A DNA stretch of 36,749 nt from DATEOR01 sp963766725 (GTDB lineage: Bacteria > Actinomycetota > Thermoleophilia > Gaiellales > Gaiellaceae), in NCBI GenBank assembly GCA_963766725.1, contig CAVYBK010000018.1:1-36749 (forward strand). The letters run 5' to 3'. This document shows, piece by piece, positions 24,635 through 33,678 of this stretch (the first letter of the stretch is position 1; the number at the start of each line of letters is the position of its first letter). Made by a program: the position numbers and the translations under genes. The notes beneath the pieces were generated by a model, which was given only the letters and a program-made list of their open reading frames with translations, did no database searches and was not told the origin of the DNA.

Positions 24635-25928
24635 CGTCCCCGTCGCCCTTCTGGGCTACGGGACCGTCGGGTCGGCGGTAAACCGACTCCTTCACGAAAA
24701 CGCCGACGACATCGAGCGCGCGACCGGCCACCGCTTGCGCGTGGTCAAGGCGCTCGTCCGCGACCCGGCGAAGGAGCGCGCGTACGAGCCCGATCCCGAG
24801 GTCCTGACGACCGACTTCGCCTCGATCATCGAGGACAAGTCGATCGCGCTCGTGGCCGAGGTAATGGGCGGCATCGAGCCGACCGGGGAGTACGTCCTCG
24901 ACCTGCTGAAGTCCGGCAAGCCGGTCGTCTCCGCCAACAAGCAGCTCGTCGCGCAACGGGGAGCCGAGCTCTTCGAGGCTGCGTCCACCGGCGGCGTTCA
25001 GCTCCGCTTCGAGGCGAGCGTTTGCGCCGCGATTCCGGTGATCAAGGTGCTGCGCGAGGCGCTCGTCGTCACGAACGTCCACCGCGTCCTCGGCATCGTC
25101 AACGGGACGACCAATTTCATCCTCACGGAGATGGAACGCGGCGCCACCTACGACGAGGCGCTCTCCGAGGCACAGTCGCGCGGGTTCGCCGAGGCTGACC
25201 CGACCGACGACGTCTCGGGCGCGGACGCGGCCGCGAAGATGGCGATCCTCGCCACCGTCGCGTTCGGCTCGCGCGTCACCCTCGCCGACGTCGACTACGA
25301 GGGCATCCAGGGCCTCGGGGCGGACGAGGTCGAGGCGGCGGGCGAGATGGGCATGACCGTCCGGCTCGTCGGCGCCGCAACCCTCGTCGACGGCCGGCTC
25401 GATGTCCGCGTGCAGCCGGCCCTCGTCGACCGGCAGCATCCGCTCGCCGCGGTCGCGGGCGCCTTCAACGCCGTCATGCTCCAGGGCGACGCCATCCGCG
25501 AGATCACGCTCGAGGGCCCGGGCGCCGGCGGCATCGAAACGGCCTCCGCCGTCGTCGCCGACATGGTCTCGATCATCGGCACGACGGGGACCGGCTTCCT
25601 CCAGAACGACGCGTGCTGGCGCACTGTCGAGCGCCTCGACCCCGGCAAGCTCCGCTCGCCCTTCTACGTCCGCATCGAGGTCGAGGACCGGGCCGGCGTG
25701 CTCGCCCACGTCGCGCTCCGCCTTGCCACGCACGGCGTCTCGATCGCACGCCTCGTGCAGAAGCAGGACAACGGCTCGGCGACGCTCCACATCGTCACCC
25801 ACGAGGCGCCCGCCGGCGACCTCGACGCTGCGCTCGAGGAGATCGCCGAGCTCGAGGAGTCGACGGCTCCCCCTTCCGCGCTTCCGGTGATCTCCGACCG
25901 CGGCGTTCCTGGCCTCGGCTGGGCGTGA
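24621..25928 (+). CDS. hom: Homoserine dehydrogenase with C-terminal ACT domain
   Basis: A 435-residue enzyme reducing aspartate semialdehyde to homoserine, the branch point to threonine (hence isoleucine) and methionine. The nucleotide motif is 'LLGYGTVGSAV'. Catalytic-domain motifs are 'VSANKQLVAQ', 'FEASVCAAIPVI', 'GIVNGTTNFILT' and 'EADPTDDVSGADAAAKM'. An ACT domain at about 350-425 ('RIEVEDRAGVLAHVALRLA') is the usual threonine-feedback module. The ATG at 24621 lies inside the end of ilvC, with GCGGAGG just upstream; the stop overlaps thrC1 (GTGA). Confidence 0.95.
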   Translation: MASVDVPVALLGYGTVGSAVNRLLHENADDIERATGHRLRVVKALVRDPAKERAYEPDPEVLTTDFASIIEDKSIALVAEVMGGIEPTGEYVLDLLKSGKPVVSANKQLVAQRGAELFEAASTGGVQLRFEASVCAAIPVIKVLREALVVTNVHRVLGIVNGTTNFILTEMERGATYDEALSEAQSRGFAEADPTDDVSGADAAAKMAILATVAFGSRVTLADVDYEGIQGLGADEVEAAGEMGMTVRLVGAATLVDGRLDVRVQPALVDRQHPLAAVAGAFNAVMLQGDAIREITLEGPGAGGIETASAVVADMVSIIGTTGTGFLQNDACWRTVERLDPGKLRSPFYVRIEVEDRAGVLAHVALRLATHGVSIARLVQKQDNGSATLHIVTHEAPAGDLDAALEEIAELEESTAPPSALPVISDRGVPGLGWA

Positions 25929-26855
25929 CGTTAACCTCCGAAGGCGTGACTCCCCTCGCAGAGCGCTACCGCGACCGGCTGCCCCTGGCGGCCGACGCGA
26001 AGATCGTCTCGCTCGGCGAGGGCTCGACTCCCCTCCTCCCCGCGCCGCGGCTCTCCGAACGCACGGGCGCCGAGGTGTGGCTGAAATGGGAAGGCGCGAA
26101 CCCGACCGGAAGCTTCAAGGACCGCGGCATGACCGTCGCGGTCACGCAGGCGCTCGCGGACGGTGCGCGCTCCGTCGTCTGCGCCTCGACCGGGAACACC
26201 GCCGCCTCCGCCGCCGCGTACGCGGCCCGCGCGGGCCTGGACGCGGTCATCCTCCAGCCGGAAGGCGCGGTCGCGCGCGGCAAGCTCGCCCAGGCGCGCG
26301 CCGTCGGCGCGAAGGTCGAGACTCGCGCGAACTTCGAGGAGGCGCTCGCAGAGGCGAAGGAGCTCGAGGCGGCGGGGACGCACGTCCTCGTCAATTCGCT
26401 CAACCCGCTCCGCCTCCAGGGGCAGAAGACGGCCGCCTTCGAGATCGCCGAGGAGCTCGGTGGCGCGCCCGATGTCCTCGCGCTTCCGTACGGCGGAGGC
26501 GGGAACCTCTGCGCCTACGCGCTCGGCTTCGGGGAGCTGGGCACGCTTCCCCGCTTCGTCGCCGCGCAGGCCGAGAACCGCGCAGGAACGGCAGCCTCCG
26601 CGATCCGAATCGTCGAGCCCGCGCACGAAGTCGGAAGCGCAGCGCGCGCTGGCCGACTCGGGCGGCGCGGCGCCGTCGATTCCCGACGAGGCGATCCTCG
26701 ACGCCTGGCGCCTTCTCGCCCGCGAAGAGGGCCTCTTCTGCGAGCCCTCGTCTGCCGCCGGCCTGGCGGCCCTTCTCGCCGACCCGCCGCGAGGTGCCAA
26801 AGTCGTCTGCGTGATCACCGGGCACGGCCTCAAGGACCCGGACGCAGTCGCATGA
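25925..26855 (+). CDS. thrC: Threonine synthase, compact type (thrC1; one frameshift)
   Basis: About 310 residues, a fold-type II PLP enzyme converting O-phosphohomoserine to threonine. Motifs: 'SLGEGSTPLL', the PLP lysine in 'NPTGSFKDRGMT', 'CASTGNTAASAAAYAARAG', the phosphate loop 'LPYGGGGN', and 'GLFCEPSSAAGLAAL' with 'ITGHGLKDPDAV' near the end. There is no N-terminal zinc ribbon. The frame changes near 26630-26640 between 'AIRIVEPAH' and 'RALADSGGAAPSIPDE'; a one-base correction restores the standard sequence. Start GTG 25925 overlaps the hom stop; the stop overlaps thrB (ATGA). It is the canonical threonine synthase of the locus. Confidence 0.88.
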
Positions 26856-27667
26856 AGATCCACGTGCGCGCTCCGGCGACGACGGCGAACATCGGGCCGG
26901 GCTTCGACTGCGTCGCCGCCGCGCTCGACCTCTGGAACGAGCTAGAGGTCGAAGAGGGCGACGGCGAGCTCGATGAGTCGCACCTCGGCGTCCAGGCGTT
27001 CTCCAGGCTCGCTCCCGTCGCGGGCAAGCGCTTCGAGTTCACGAGCCGGATCCCGCGCGAGCGCGGCCTCGGGTCGAGCGCGGCGGTGATCGCGCTCGGA
27101 CTGGTCGCGGGCGCCCTCGCCGCGGGCCAAGAGCCGGACCCTGAGCAGCTTCTAGCGATCGGCGTCGAGCTCGAGGGCCACGCCGACAACCTCGCCGCGG
27201 CGCTCGCCGGCGGCGTCTGCCTGACGTGGGAGAACCGCATCGTCCGCGTCGCCGACTCGCTTCCGGCCGTACCGTTCGCGCTCGTCCCCGAGGCGACCGT
27301 GTCCACCGCCGAAGCGAGGAACTCCCTTCCCGACTCGGTGCCGTTCGAGGACGCCGCCTTCACCGCGGGCCGCGCGGCGCTCCTCGGCGCCGCCCTCGCG
27401 CAGGGCTCTGCAGAGCTCTTCGCCGAGGCGATTCAGGACCGGCTGCACGAGCCCTACCGCGCCGAGAACGCACCGCTCCTCGAGAGGGTGCGCTCCGATC
27501 TCCCGGACGGCGCGCTCGGCGCGACGCTCTCCGGCTCGGGCCCGAGCGTGATCGTCTGGGTGCGGAAGGACGCGGCCGACTCCTGCGAGGAGGAGCTCGC
27601 CCGCCGCTTCGCGGACGCGAGTGTGCTTCGCTTCACAGTCTCCGAGCGAGGAGCCCACCAGGCATGA
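26852..27667 (+). CDS. thrB: Homoserine kinase
   Basis: A 271-residue GHMP-family kinase that phosphorylates homoserine to O-phosphohomoserine. The N-terminal 'APATTANIGPGFDCVAAAL', ATP loop 'RGLGSSAAVIALG' and C-terminal 'GATLSGSGPSVIVWV' are all intact. Length is slightly below the usual ~300. It supplies substrate both to ThrC1 next to it and to the riboswitch-controlled ThrC2 downstream. ATGA overlaps at both ends couple it to thrC1 and ilvD. Confidence 0.94.
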   Translation: MKIHVRAPATTANIGPGFDCVAAALDLWNELEVEEGDGELDESHLGVQAFSRLAPVAGKRFEFTSRIPRERGLGSSAAVIALGLVAGALAAGQEPDPEQLLAIGVELEGHADNLAAALAGGVCLTWENRIVRVADSLPAVPFALVPEATVSTAEARNSLPDSVPFEDAAFTAGRAALLGAALAQGSAELFAEAIQDRLHEPYRAENAPLLERVRSDLPDGALGATLSGSGPSVIVWVRKDAADSCEEELARRFADASVLRFTVSERGAHQA

Positions 27668-29364
27668 GCGACCCCGACAAGCGGAAGAGCGCAGCACTCA
27701 CCGACGGCCCCGAGCGCGCGGCCGCGCGGGCGATGCTGAAGGGGATCGGCTTCACGGACGACGACCTCGCGCGCCCGATCATCGGCGTCGCCACGACGTG
27801 GATCGAGACGATGCCGTGCAACTGGAACCAGCGCGAGCTCGCCCAGCACGTGAAGCGCGGCATCCGCGCGGCGGGCGGAACGCCGATGGAGTTCAACACC
27901 GTCGCGGTCTCGGACGGCGTCTCGATGGGCACGGAGGGCATGCGCGCCTCGCTCGTCTCGCGCGAGGTGATCGCCGACTCGATCGAGCTCGTCGCGCGCG
28001 GCCACCTCTTCGACGGTCTCGTCTGCCTCGTCGGGTGCGACAAGACGATTCCCGCCGCGGTGATGGCGCTCGCTCGCCTCGACCTTCCCGGTCTCGCGCT
28101 CTACAACGGCTCCATCGCGCCGGGGCGCTTCCGCGGGCGCGACGTCACCATCCAGGACGTCTTCGAGGCTGTCGGCGCCCACGCCGTCGGAAAGATGAGC
28201 GACGAGGACCTGCACGAGCTCGAGGGCGTCGCGTGTCCGGGCGCGGGCGCGTGCGGCGGTCAGTTCACCGCGAACACGATGTCCACCGCGCTCGACTTCC
28301 TCGGGATCAGCCCCGCGGGACTCAACGGGATTCCCGCGCTGCATCCGTCCAAGGCCGAAGCGGCCGAGGCGGCCGGCCGGCTGGCCATGGACCTCCTGCG
28401 CCGCGACCTGCGACCGTCCCAGATCATCACGCGCGACGCGCTCGAGAACGCGGCCGCCTCGATCGTCGCCACCGGCGGCTCGACCAACGGCGTCCTCCAT
28501 CTGCTCGCCATCGCGCGGGAGCTCGGCGTTCCCTTCGAGCTGGACGACTTCGACCGGATCGCGGCGGAGACGCCCATCGTCGCAAGCCTGAAGCCGGGCG
28601 GTCAGTACGTCGCCACCGACGTCTACGAGGCCGGCGGAGTCGCGCTCGTCGCGCGGGAGCTCCTGAAGAAGGAGCTCGTGCACGCCGACTCGCCGAACGT
28701 CGACGGCCGCTCGCTCGGCGAGATTGCCGCCGCGGTCGAGGAGAAGCCCGGCCAGGAGGTCGTCGTGCCGATCGAGACCCCGATCAAGCCGATCGGCGGG
28801 CTGGCCGTCCTGCGCGGGAACCTCGCGCCCGAGGGCTGCGTCGTCAAGCTCGCCGGGCACGAACGGCTCTCCCATCGCGGCGCGGCGCGCGTCTTCGACT
28901 CGGAGGAGGCGTGTTTCGCCGCCGTGAAGGAACAGGGGATCAAGGAAGGCGACGTGGTCGTCATCCGCTACGAGGGACCGGCGGGCGGGCCGGGGATGCG
29001 GGAGATGCTGCACGTCACGGCCGCGCTCGTCGGAGAGGGGCTCGGGGACAAGATCGCGCTCATCACCGACGGGCGCTTCTCCGGCGCGACCCACGGGCTG
29101 ATGGCAGGGCACATCTCGCCGGAGGCGGCGCGCGGCGGCCCCATCGCGGTGCTCGAGAACGGCGACACAGTCGTCATCGACGTCGAGGCGCGCACGCTCT
29201 CGGTCGAGCTCTCCGACGACGAGCTCCAGGCGCGGCTCTCCCGCTGGAGCCCCCCTCCCCCGCGCTACACGAACGGCGTCTTCGCCAAGTACGCGGCGCT
29301 CGTCTCATCTGCCTCCGAAGGGGCAGTGACTCGGGCCCAACCGGCGTCCTATACTCAGACCTGA
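27664..29364 (+). CDS. ilvD: Dihydroxy-acid dehydratase
   Basis: A 566-residue IlvD/Edd-family Fe-S dehydratase, forming 2-oxoisovalerate and 2-oxo-3-methylvalerate. The cluster cysteines are visible in 'IETMPCNWNQ', 'LVGCDKTIPAA' and 'ACPGAGACGGQFTANTM'. 'GGSTNGVLHLLA' and 'DGRFSGATHGLM' are family hallmarks. The ATG overlaps the thrB stop. The last 40 bases of the gene contain the promoter of the SAM riboswitch, so the final codons have a double role. Confidence 0.95.
   Translation: MSDPDKRKSAALTDGPERAAARAMLKGIGFTDDDLARPIIGVATTWIETMPCNWNQRELAQHVKRGIRAAGGTPMEFNTVAVSDGVSMGTEGMRASLVSREVIADSIELVARGHLFDGLVCLVGCDKTIPAAVMALARLDLPGLALYNGSIAPGRFRGRDVTIQDVFEAVGAHAVGKMSDEDLHELEGVACPGAGACGGQFTANTMSTALDFLGISPAGLNGIPALHPSKAEAAEAAGRLAMDLLRRDLRPSQIITRDALENAAASIVATGGSTNGVLHLLAIARELGVPFELDDFDRIAAETPIVASLKPGGQYVATDVYEAGGVALVARELLKKELVHADSPNVDGRSLGEIAAAVEEKPGQEVVVPIETPIKPIGGLAVLRGNLAPEGCVVKLAGHERLSHRGAARVFDSEEACFAAVKEQGIKEGDVVVIRYEGPAGGPGMREMLHVTAALVGEGLGDKIALITDGRFSGATHGLMAGHISPEAARGGPIAVLENGDTVVIDVEARTLSVELSDDELQARLSRWSPPPPRYTNGVFAKYAALVSSASEGAVTRAQPASYTQT
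29326..29355 (+). promoter_or_regulatory. Internal promoter at the 3' end of ilvD
   Basis: GTGACT (29326-29331; 4 of 6 to TTGACA), an 18-bp spacer and TATACT (29350-29355). It would start transcription near 29362, about 22 nt before the riboswitch, so thrC2-leuB can be expressed independently of the leader-leuA promoter. Confidence 0.6.
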
Positions 29365-29383
29365 GCGACGGGCAGCGGCCCCG

Positions 29384-29495
29384 CTCGCATCAAGAGAGGC
29401 TGAGGGAACCGGCCCTTAGAAGCCTCGGCAACCTACTCCGACGAGCAAGGTGCCAAACCCGGCCGAGCCTCAGGGCTCGGGAGGATGTCAGCGAG
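29384..29495 (+). ncRNA. SAM-I (S-box family) riboswitch
   Basis: The aptamer core is clearly recognisable: ATCAAGAGAGG, then GAGGGA...GGCCC, GAAGCC, GGCAACC, and AAGGTGCCAA, followed by a strong P4-type stem (CCGAGCC/GGCTCGG). It is closed by a P1 of CTCGC (29384-29388) with GCGAG (29491-29495). The Shine-Dalgarno of the next gene (GAAAGGAG, 29494-29501) begins inside the 3' strand of P1, so SAM binding should hide the RBS: translational OFF control. A SAM-IV-like variant cannot be excluded. No separate terminator is seen. Confidence 0.9.
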
Positions 29496-29508
29496 AAAGG
29501 AGCCAGAA

Positions 29509-30730
29509 ATGCCCGCCACATCTCTCCGTTGCCGTAGCTGCGCAACCGAATACGCGCTCGAGGACATCGGCACCTGCACCGCCTGTTTCGGCCCTCTCGA
29601 CCCCGTCTACGACTGGGACGAGCTCGCGCGGACGGTCTCGCGCGAGACGATCGCGGCCGGGCCCACGTCCATCTGGCGCTACGCGCCACTCCTCCCCGTC
29701 GAAGCCCCGGCCGAGGCACGGCTGGCCCCCGGCTTCACGCCGCTCGTCGGCGCGCCGCGCCTCGCCGAGGAGATCGGAGTCGGCGAGCTCTGGCTGAAGC
29801 TCGACACCGCCAACCCCACGCACTCCTTCAAGGACCGCGTCGTCGCCGTCGCGGCCGCGAAGGCCAAGGAGCTCGGCCTCGAGACCATCGCCTGCTCCTC
29901 GACCGGAAACCTCGCCAACGCGGTCGCCGCGCGGGCCGCGGCCGAGGGGATCGGGGCGGCCGTCTTCTGCCCGGCCGACCTCGAGCCCGAGAAGCTCGTC
30001 GCCACCGCCGTCTACGGTGCCACCATCTATGCCGTCCGTGGAACCTACGACGACTGCAGCCGCCTCACGATCGAGCTCTCGTTCGAGCTTCCCTGGGGGT
30101 TCGTCAACGTGAGCCTGCGCTCGTACTACGCCGAGGGATCGAAGACCGTCGCGTTCGAGATCGCCGAGCAGCTCGGCTGGGACGCGCCTGACGCGGTTGT
30201 CGCGCCCATCGCCTCGGGCTCCCTCTACTCGAAGATCGCCGAGGGCTTCGACCAGCTGCAGCGGGTCGGCCTCGTGGACGCGCCGCACGCCGCGCCTCTT
30301 CGGCGGCCAGGCCGAAGGCTGTTCCCCGGTCGCAACGGCATTTGCCTCAGGTGAGAAGGTCGTGCCGGTGCGGCCCGCAACCATTGCTCGCTCGCTGGCG
30401 ATCGGGAACCCGGCCGACGGGGACAAGGCCGCCGCCACCGCCCGCAGGACCGGAGGCGCGGTCTATGCCGTCGCGGAGGACGACGTGGGCGCAAACATGG
30501 GGCTCCTCGCCGAGTGCGCAGGGATCTTCGGCGAGACCGCCGCGGGAGTCTCCCTCGGCGCCCTTCGCCGCGCGGTCGACGAGGGAGAGCTCGGTGTGGA
30601 CGACCGCGTCGTGCTCGTCGTCACCGGCGACGGGCTGAAGACGCCCGGCCCCGTCGAAGCTCGCCTCGATCCGATCGGGATCGACGCTGACGCGGATCAG
30701 GTTCTGGAGCGGCTCGGCGTGCTCACGTGA
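29509..30730 (+). CDS. thrC: Threonine synthase paralogue under SAM riboswitch (thrC2; one frameshift)
   Basis: About 407 residues, a fold-type II PLP enzyme of the threonine-synthase group. The N-terminal zinc ribbon has C8-x2-C11 and C23-x2-C26. Motifs: 'APGFTPLVG', PLP lysine in 'NPTHSFKDRVV' (His where ThrC1 has Gly), 'CSSTGNLANAVAARAA' and 'SLRSYYAEGSKTVAFEIAEQL'. The ThrC1 phosphate loop 'PYGGGGN' is here 'APIASGSLYSKI'. The frame changes near 30295 ('DAPHA' / 'PRLFGGQAEGCSPV'). Start ATG 29509 fits the RBS at 29494-29501; an ATG at 29485 lies inside the aptamer. SAM repression would be unexpected for an ordinary threonine synthase, so a role in making homocysteine or cystathionine from O-phosphohomoserine is worth considering. 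The stop overlaps leuB. Confidence 0.82.
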
Positions 30731-31686
30731 CGGTAGTGGTGCTTCCCGGCGACGGGATCGGCCCCGAGGTGATGCGGGAGGCGCTTCGCGCTCTCGAGAA
30801 GGTGGCTCCCGATCTCGAGCTCGAGGAGCACGCGTTCGGAGCGCAGGCGATCCGGGACACGGGCGACTCGCTCCCGGAGGAGACGCTCGCCGCCTGCAAG
30901 GCATCGGAGGCCGTCCTCAAGGGCCCGATCGGCGACCCCGAGTTCGATGCGGCCGAGGTGCGTCCGGAGCAGGGCATGCTCCGCCTTCGCGCCGAGCTCG
31001 ACGTCTACGCGAACCTGCGCCCCTCGGAGCAAGGGCAGGTCAACGTCCTCATCGTGCGCGAGCTCGTCGGCGGTCTCTACTTCGGGGAGCGCGGTGTGCG
31101 GGAGGACGGAACGGTCTACGACACGATGGAGTACCACCCGCGCCAGGTCGAGCGGATCGCCCGCCGCGCCTTCGAGCTCGCGCGAGCGCGCCAGCAGAGG
31201 GTCGTGTCCGTCGACAAGGCGAACGTCCTCGACACGTCGCGCATGTGGCGGCGCGTCGTGACCGAGGTGGCGGCCGACTACGAGGACGTCGGGCTCGAGC
31301 ACATGCTCGTCGACAACGCGGCGATGCAACTGGTGCTCGCCACCGACCAGTTCGACGTGATCGTGACCGAGAACATGTTCGGGGACATCCTGAGCGATCT
31401 CGCCGCGTCGCTCACCGGCGGCATCGGCCTCGCGCCGTCGGCGAGCCTCTCGGACACCGGTCCCGGTCTGTTCGAGCCGGTCCATGGCTCGGCGCCGGAC
31501 ATCGCGGGCCGGGGAATCGCCAATCCCGTCGGGATGCTGCTCTCTGCCGCGCTCATGCTCGAGCACGGCCTCGGGCGGGCCGACGAGGCCGAGCGCCTGC
31601 GCGCCGCCGTGTGGCACGCCTACGAGGCGGACGGCGAGCTCGGCACCGCCGAATTCGGCGACGCGGTCCTCAGAGAGCTGTCGTAG
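30727..31686 (+). CDS. leuB: 3-isopropylmalate dehydrogenase
   Basis: A 319-residue enzyme oxidising and decarboxylating 3-isopropylmalate with NAD+. All active-site blocks are present: 'LPGDGIGPEVM', substrate Arg residues in 'LRAELDVYANLRP' and 'IVRELVGGLYFG' (with catalytic Tyr), catalytic Lys in 'SVDKANVLDTSRMW', and metal Asp residues in 'LVDNAAMQL' and 'FGDILSDLAA', followed by 'EPVHGSAPDIAG'. It is the functional leuB of the window, in contrast to the degenerate copy at 20455. GTG 30727 overlaps the thrC2 stop (GTGA), so it may share SAM-dependent expression. It converges with leuD with a 17-bp overlap. Confidence 0.94.
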   Translation: MTVVVLPGDGIGPEVMREALRALEKVAPDLELEEHAFGAQAIRDTGDSLPEETLAACKASEAVLKGPIGDPEFDAAEVRPEQGMLRLRAELDVYANLRPSEQGQVNVLIVRELVGGLYFGERGVREDGTVYDTMEYHPRQVERIARRAFELARARQQRVVSVDKANVLDTSRMWRRVVTEVAADYEDVGLEHMLVDNAAMQLVLATDQFDVIVTENMFGDILSDLAASLTGGIGLAPSASLSDTGPGLFEPVHGSAPDIAGRGIANPVGMLLSAALMLEHGLGRADEAERLRAAVWHAYEADGELGTAEFGDAVLRELS

Positions 31687-32233
31687 CGAAGCGCGGCGGG
31701 TGCGCGGCCTCGTAGGCCGCGATCTCGTCCTCGTGCTGGAGGGCGCGGTCGATGTCGTCGAGCCCCTGCAGAAGGCACTCGCGCTCGAAGGCGTCGAACT
31801 CGAAGGGGTACGGGCCGGCGGTCTGGGCCTCGAGGTCGACCGTGATCTCCCCGTGCTCCTCCATGAGCGCCTTCACCTGCTCCTGCGGGAGGACGATGGG
31901 AACGAGGCCGATCTTCACGCAGTTCGTGCGGAAGATGTCGCCGAACGACGGCGCCACGATCGCCTCGAATCCGTACTCCTGCAGGCCCCAGGGCGCGTGC
32001 TCGCGCGAGGAGCCACAGCCGAAGTTCCGCCCGGTGAGGAGGATCTTCGCGCCCTGCGCTTCCGGTCGGTTGAGCTCGAAGTCCGGGTCCTTCGCCCAGT
32101 CGAAGAAGAGGAACTCGGAGAAGCCCGTGCGCTCGATCCGCTTCAGGAACTGCTTCGGCATGATCTGGTCGGTGTCGACGTCCGGGCGGTCGAGCACCGC
32201 CGCGCGCGAGGTGACGGAGCGAAACGGCCTCAC
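31670..32233 (-). CDS. leuD: 3-isopropylmalate dehydratase, small subunit
   Basis: A 187-residue aconitase-swivel subunit. Motifs: 'DVDTDQIMPKQFLKR', 'GRNFGCGSSREHAPWGL' and 'GDIFRTNCVKIGLVPI', all standard for LeuD. Together with LeuC it isomerises 2- to 3-isopropylmalate. Start GTG (32231-32233) overlaps the leuC stop (GTGA). Its 3' end overlaps that of leuB on the other strand. Confidence 0.95.
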   Translation of the reverse strand: MRPFRSVTSRAAVLDRPDVDTDQIMPKQFLKRIERTGFSEFLFFDWAKDPDFELNRPEAQGAKILLTGRNFGCGSSREHAPWGLQEYGFEAIVAPSFGDIFRTNCVKIGLVPIVLPQEQVKALMEEHGEITVDLEAQTAGPYPFEFDAFERECLLQGLDDIDRALQHEDEIAAYEAAHPPRFATTAL

Positions 32234-33639
32234 GCCACCGGCTCCAGCGCATACTCCCGGATGTCGACGAAGTGGCCCTCGATCGCCGTTGCCGCGGCCA
32301 TCGCCGGGCTGACGAGATGCGTGCGGCCGCCTGCGCCCTGTCGGCCCTCGAAGTTCCGGTTCGACGTCGATGCGCAGCGCTCGCCGGGGGCGAGGATGTC
32401 CGGGTTCATGCCGAGGCACATCGAGCAGCCGGCGCGCCGCCATTCGAAGCCGGCGTCCTCGAAGATGCGGTCGAGGCCCTCCTCCTCTGCTTGCCGCTTC
32501 ACCGTTGCGGATCCGGGCACGACCATCGCGCGCACCTTCGGATGGACGCGCTTGCCGGCGACGACCGATGCCGCCGTGCGCAGGTCCTCGATGCGGGCGT
32601 TCGTGCACGAGCCGATGAAGACGCGATCGACCTGGATGTCGCCGATCGCCGTCCCCGGCTCGAGAGCCATGTAGGCGAGCGCGCGCTGGACGGCATCGCG
32701 CTCGTCGGGGTCCGCAAAGTCCGCGGGATCGGGCACCGCGCCCTCGATGGACGTGACCATCCCCGGATTCGTTCCCCACGTGACCTGTGGAGCGAGCTCG
32801 CGGACGTCGATCTCGACGTCTCGGTCGTAGGCCGCGCCCTCGTCCGTCGCGAGCGCACGCCAGCGGTCGAGCGCGTGCTCCCACTCGGCGCCCTCCGGGG
32901 CCGCCGGGCGTCCCTCGAGGTAGGCGAAGGTCGTCTCGTCGGGCGCGATCACCCCGGCGCGCGCGCCGGCCTCGATGGACATGTTGCAGATCGTCATGCG
33001 GCTCTCCATCGAGAGCCCCTCGATCACCTCGCCCGCGTACTCGACCACATGGCCGACGCCGCCCGAGACGCCGATCCGCCCGATCGCCCCGAGGATGACG
33101 TCCTTCGCGGTGACGCCGAAGGGCAGCTCACCGGTGAAGAGGAGCCGCATGGATGCGGGCTTCCGCTGCGGGAGGGTCTGCGTCGCGAGCACGTGCTCGA
33201 CCTCCGACGTGCCGATCCCGAACGCAAGCGTGCCGAAGGCTCCGTGGGTGGACGTGTGGCTGTCCCCGCAGACGACCGTCATGCCGGGCTGCGTGAGGCC
33301 GAGCTCGGGGCCGATGACGTGGACGATGCCCTCGCGGCCGCTGCCGGTCGCGTAGAGAGGGACGCCGAACTCGGCGCAGTTCCGCTCGAGAGCCTCGAGC
33401 TGCGCCTTCGCGAGCGGATCCGTGATCGGCCCTTCCTCCGTCGGCACGTTGTGGTCCATCGTCGCGATGGAGAGATCGGGCCGCCGCAGCTTCCGGCCGG
33501 CCAGCCGGAGGCCGTCGAAGGCCTGCGGAGAGGTCACCTCGTGGATGAGATGGAGATCGACGAAGAGCAGCGCGGGCTCGCCGGGCGGCTCCGTGACGAC
33601 GTGGCTCTCCCAGATCTTGTCGAAAAGGGTCTTGGCCAT
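32230..33639 (-). CDS. leuC: 3-isopropylmalate dehydratase, large subunit
   Basis: A 469-residue aconitase-family subunit carrying the [4Fe-4S] cluster; the ligands are the Cys in 'IGSCTNARIEDL' and the pair in 'AGCSMCLGMNPD'. 'DHNVPT' and 'GDSHTSTHGAFG' are other active-site blocks. Length is normal. Start ATG 33639 has GGGAGA 5 nt upstream. The gene is divergent from a DUF3830 gene with only 39 bp between starts, and transcribed against leuB. No leader peptide or riboswitch is visible in front of it. Confidence 0.96.
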   Translation of the reverse strand: MAKTLFDKIWESHVVTEPPGEPALLFVDLHLIHEVTSPQAFDGLRLAGRKLRRPDLSIATMDHNVPTEEGPITDPLAKAQLEALERNCAEFGVPLYATGSGREGIVHVIGPELGLTQPGMTVVCGDSHTSTHGAFGTLAFGIGTSEVEHVLATQTLPQRKPASMRLLFTGELPFGVTAKDVILGAIGRIGVSGGVGHVVEYAGEVIEGLSMESRMTICNMSIEAGARAGVIAPDETTFAYLEGRPAAPEGAEWEHALDRWRALATDEGAAYDRDVEIDVRELAPQVTWGTNPGMVTSIEGAVPDPADFADPDERDAVQRALAYMALEPGTAIGDIQVDRVFIGSCTNARIEDLRTAASVVAGKRVHPKVRAMVVPGSATVKRQAEEEGLDRIFEDAGFEWRRAGCSMCLGMNPDILAPGERCASTSNRNFEGRQGAGGRTHLVSPAMAAATAIEGHFVDIREYALEPVA

Positions 33640-33678
33640 CGGGTTCTCCCATTGTGCCGCACGGTAGGCTCCCGCCCG

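Noticed and set aside
29485..29508. An upstream in-frame ATG as the start of thrC2.
   Set aside because: It lies inside the riboswitch aptamer, has no RBS, and would add only eight residues before the zinc ribbon.
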